From an uncultured Chlamydiae bacterium (GTDB taxonomy: Bacteria; Chlamydiota; Chlamydiia; Chlamydiales; Rhabdochlamydiaceae): a stretch of 37,402 nucleotides of DNA. Positions 35,410-37,402 of this stretch are shown here, piece after piece. The position numbers were made by a program, and so were the translations under genes. The DNA lies in NCBI GenBank assembly GCA_903824495.1, contig CAIJXB010000001.1, forward strand, positions 1-37,402, given 5' to 3'. The notes beneath the pieces were generated by a model. That model ran no database searches and was not told the origin of the DNA. It was given only the letters and a program-made list of their open reading frames with translations. Position 1 is the stretch's first letter. Every line of letters starts with the position of its first letter.

Positions 35410-35954
35410 CCAAGGGTACTTTTTTAATCGGGGCCCCCGATGATCTAGATAGAGGCCTTTATGCCAGAAGCGTTATCCTTCTTTGTGAGCATAATGCCGG
35501 GGGCTCTTTTGGACTTGTCATCAACAAGCCGCTGAACATGGAATTCCCTGAAGAGATCATCCCTTCTGCTGAAAGAGAAAATCCCAACATGGCTCTTTTA
35601 TGTGGGGGAACCCTGCAGCCCAACCAAATGATCCTCCTCCATTCAGATGATACCCTTCCCGATGAAACGCTTCATGTATGTGATGGTGTATTTTTAGGTG
35701 GTAATTTAGAATTCTTGCAAAAGCAAATGACAAGCTCTGATGGATCTCATCTTCGCCTTTGCTTTGGATATTCCGCTTGGGGACCGGGCCAGCTTGAAAG
35801 AGAGCTCCTCTCAGGTGTTTGGTTCACCCATCCAGCTAATGAAGAGTTTGTCTTTAAAACTCCCCCTGACAAGATATGGACTTCTCTTTTAAAAAGCATG
35901 GGAGGCAAGTACGCGACCTTGTCTATGATTCCTGAAGATTTAAGCCTCAATTAA
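35400..35954 (+). CDS. YqgE/AlgH family protein (UPF0301)
   Basis: A 184-residue cytoplasmic protein of the conserved YqgE/AlgH family, whose molecular function is unsettled. The family N-terminus GTFLIGAPDDLD is followed by ARSVILLCEHNAGGSFGLVINKP (split here as ARSVILLCEHN and GSFGLVINKP, about residues 22-46). Later come LLCGGTLQPNQMILLHS (about 61-77), LRLCFGYSAWGPGQLE (about 118-133) and the GVWF turn. The start is a GTG at 35400, 10 bases inside mlaD, which makes it the last gene of the Mla operon. It converges on the repeat-protein gene, with little space between. Confidence 0.9.
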   Translation: MQLAKGTFLIGAPDDLDRGLYARSVILLCEHNAGGSFGLVINKPLNMEFPEEIIPSAERENPNMALLCGGTLQPNQMILLHSDDTLPDETLHVCDGVFLGGNLEFLQKQMTSSDGSHLRLCFGYSAWGPGQLERELLSGVWFTHPANEEFVFKTPPDKIWTSLLKSMGGKYATLSMIPEDLSLN

Positions 35955-35956
35955 CA

Positions 35957-36024
35957 CTAACCAACAGATCCATCTAAAGCAGCAATGATCTTGTCTCTAT
36001 TTGGACCGAAAGCTGCCTTTTTTG
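35957..36024 (-). pseudogene. Apparent out-of-frame C-terminal tail of the repeat protein
   Basis: Past the stop of the repeat gene, another minus-strand frame reads DDKELAKKAAFGPNRDKII and then AALDGSVG before a TAG at 35957-35959. One extra G in the GGG run near 36048-36050 would join it in frame to the repeats. The resulting stop would fall just 2 bases past the convergent algH-type stop, filling the gap neatly. This suggests the present stop at 36025 results from a 1-base loss in a G run, or a sequencing error. Confidence 0.45.
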
Positions 36025-37402
36025 CTAGTTCTTTGTCGTCCCTCCCTTCAATAACTCTTCGATAATATCTATACGACCGTAACGTACTGCCTCTTTAACA
36101 GCCCAGCCTCGATCCTCTTCCGAAATCTCGCCTTTCAATAACTCTTGGATAATCTCTAGACTACCGTTACTTGCTACCATACGAACAGCCGAACCTCGAT
36201 CCTCTTTAGAAATCTTGCCGTTCTTCAATAACTCTTGGATAATCTCTAGACGATCTTCCATTGCTGCCTCTTTAACAGCCTCACCTCGATCCTCTTTAGA
36301 AATCTCGCCTCCCTTCAATAACGCTTCGATAATATCTAGACGACCGTTACGTGCTGCCTTTGTAACAGCCTCACCTCGATCCTCTTCCGAAATCTCGCCT
36401 CCCTTCAATAACTCTTGGACAATCTCTAGATGACTGTTACGTGCTGCCATACGAACAGCCTCACCTCGATCCTCTTCCGAAATCCCGCCTCCCTTCAATA
36501 ACTCTTGGATAATATCTAGACGACCGTTACTTGCTGCCTCTGTAACAGCCCCTCCTCGTGACAAGTCCGAAATCCCGCCTCCCTTCAATAACTCTTGGAT
36601 AATATCTAGACGACTGTTACGTGCTGCCATACGAACAGCCTCACCTCGATCCTCTTCCGAAATTGTCTCTCTTCCCAATAACGCTTCGACCACCTTTTGG
36701 TATTCTTTAATTTGAGCTTCTGCAATGGCATACGCTCTCATCCATTCAGGAATCCTTGCGCCATCCTTCAATAACTCTTGGATAATACCTAGACGACCGT
36801 TACGTGCTGCCTTTGTAACAGCCTTACCTCGATCCTCTTCCGAAATCCCGCCTTTCAATAACTCTTGGATAATGTCTAGACGACCGTTACGTGCTGCCTC
36901 TGTAACAGCCCCACCTCGATCCTCTTCCGAAATCTCGCCTCCCTCCAGTAACTCTTGGATAATATCTAGACGACGGTTACTTGCTGCAATACGAACAGCC
37001 CCACCTCGATCCCACTCCGAAATCCCGCCTCCCCTCAATAACTCTTGGATAATATCTAGACGACGGTTACTTGCTGCAATACGAACAGCCAGGCCTCGAT
37101 CCTCTTTCGAAATCTCGCCTCCCTCCAATAACGATTCGACCACCTTTTGGTGTTTTCCAATTTGAGCTTCTGCAATAGCATGCGCTCTCACCCATTCAGG
37201 AATCCTTGTGCCGTCCTTCAATAACTCTTGGATAATATCTAGACGACCGTTACATGCTGCCTTTGTAACAGCCTCACCTCGATCCTCTTCCGAAATCCCG
37301 CCTCGCTTCAATAACTCTTGGATAATATCTAGATGACCCCTACCTGCTGCCGTATGAAAGGCCCTGCCTCGATCCCCTTCCGAAATCCCGCCTCCCTTCA
37401 AT
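36025..37402 (-). CDS. Ankyrin-like repeat protein, 5'-truncated by the window end
   Basis: The visible 459 codons are nothing but about 15 tandem repeats of 29-31 residues (90 bases) with consensus ISEEDRGEAVTKAARNGRLD then IIQELLKGG. The pattern D-x-G ... AA-x-x-G-x-L-x-I-I-x-x-LL-x-x-G is that of ankyrin repeats, but three residues shorter than the canonical 33. Ankyrin repeats bind partner proteins and are frequent in effectors of intracellular bacteria. The true start lies beyond 37402: the apparent TTG at 37401 is just an internal Leu codon of a repeat. Two repeats (about 36693-36785 and 37143-37235) are divergent, with IPEW and QKVVE. The C-terminus is probably frameshifted. Confidence 0.8.
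   Translation of the reverse strand, partial: LKGGGISEGDRGRAFHTAAGRGHLDIIQELLKRGGISEEDRGEAVTKAACNGRLDIIQELLKDGTRIPEWVRAHAIAEAQIGKHQKVVESLLEGGEISKEDRGLAVRIAASNRRLDIIQELLRGGGISEWDRGGAVRIAASNRRLDIIQELLEGGEISEEDRGGAVTEAARNGRLDIIQELLKGGISEEDRGKAVTKAARNGRLGIIQELLKDGARIPEWMRAYAIAEAQIKEYQKVVEALLGRETISEEDRGEAVRMAARNSRLDIIQELLKGGGISDLSRGGAVTEAASNGRLDIIQELLKGGGISEEDRGEAVRMAARNSHLEIVQELLKGGEISEEDRGEAVTKAARNGRLDIIEALLKGGEISKEDRGEAVKEAAMEDRLEIIQELLKNGKISKEDRGSAVRMVASNGSLEIIQELLKGEISEEDRGWAVKEAVRYGRIDIIEELLKGGTTKN
36040..37402 (-). repeat. Tandem 90-bp coding repeats with a 450-bp higher-order period
   Basis: Near-identical 90-base units repeat in phase through the region. A distinctive variant unit, with TGCAATGGCATACGCTCTCA at 36721 and its close copy starting at 37171, recurs exactly 450 bases apart, meaning a block of five units has duplicated. 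High nucleotide identity between units points to recent expansion or gene conversion. Confidence 0.8.

Noticed and set aside
36215..37165. Plus-strand open frames rich in Ser, Arg and Pro opposite the repeat protein
   Set aside because: They arise because the 90-base units are free of stops in the antisense frame too; no ribosome sites or plausible protein features.
36025..37402. Regular 90-bp repeats considered as a CRISPR-like or satellite array
   Set aside because: The repeats have no unique spacers, stay in one open frame and encode a consistent ankyrin-like unit.
37399..37402. TTG at 37401 as start of the repeat protein
   Set aside because: It is the internal Leu codon of the E-L-L-K repeat; the gene continues beyond the window.

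Overview
The window looks like chromosomal DNA from a Chlamydiae-phylum bacterium, most likely an amoeba- or arthropod-associated lineage (Parachlamydia/Simkania/Waddlia-like) rather than Chlamydia itself. The reasons are the block pyrG - yqgF - zwf - pgl, which is a known chlamydial gene order, a PPi-dependent phosphofructokinase, a D-Ala/Gly-type AGCS permease, and several proteins with the bilobed hydrophobic domain plus coiled coil typical of chlamydial inclusion membrane (Inc) proteins. The genus cannot be fixed from sequence reading alone.

Layout. 1-1725 (+): an Ala-rich secreted-type protein resembling type III translocators, with a clear terminator, then a 62-aa protein. 1742-3851 (-): a membrane-anchored hypothetical and an AGCS symporter, separated by a 32-nt perfect palindrome. 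4078-6385 (-): a three-gene operon of Inc-like and coiled-coil proteins with its own terminator. 6452-9385: an FMN reductase flanked by a 42-bp imperfect direct repeat that is the tail of the neighbouring methyltransferase gene, then methyltransferase and PPi-PFK (-). 9467-11807 (-): two small hypotheticals around a tail-cysteine L-serine dehydratase. 12086-14653 (+): three related genes of an unrecognised family sharing NLF-x-R-x-K and VWDC-like motifs, with good promoters.

14783-21758 (+) is the central-metabolism block: CTP synthase, RuvX/YqgF, G6P dehydrogenase, an OpcA-like protein and 6-phosphogluconolactonase, interrupted by a reverse-strand protein kinase homologue that has lost key catalytic residues. 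A short ORF with a very strong Shine-Dalgarno sits just ahead of zwf, which has none of its own. 21745-32502 (-) is almost 11 kb occupied by three very large, mutually homologous, overlapping genes of unknown function (1494, 1317 and about 778 aa). 32728-35954 (+) is a tightly overlapping Mla-type lipid transport operon (permease, ATPase, MCE protein) ending in YqgE/AlgH, behind a near-consensus promoter. 36025-37402 (-) is the C-terminal part of a protein made of 30-residue ankyrin-like repeats; its end appears frameshifted.

The housekeeping genes supply nucleotides, the oxidative pentose phosphate pathway, glycolysis and outer-membrane lipid homeostasis. The accessory genes (translocator-like, Inc-like, repeat protein, pseudokinase, the giant trio and the VWDC family) are plausible host-interaction genes, but that is inference from architecture and lineage. 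No tRNA, rRNA, CRISPR array or insertion sequence was seen, and no gene-free stretch exceeds 300 bases; the longest (11808-12085) is AT-rich and carries only the promoter of the gene at 12086.
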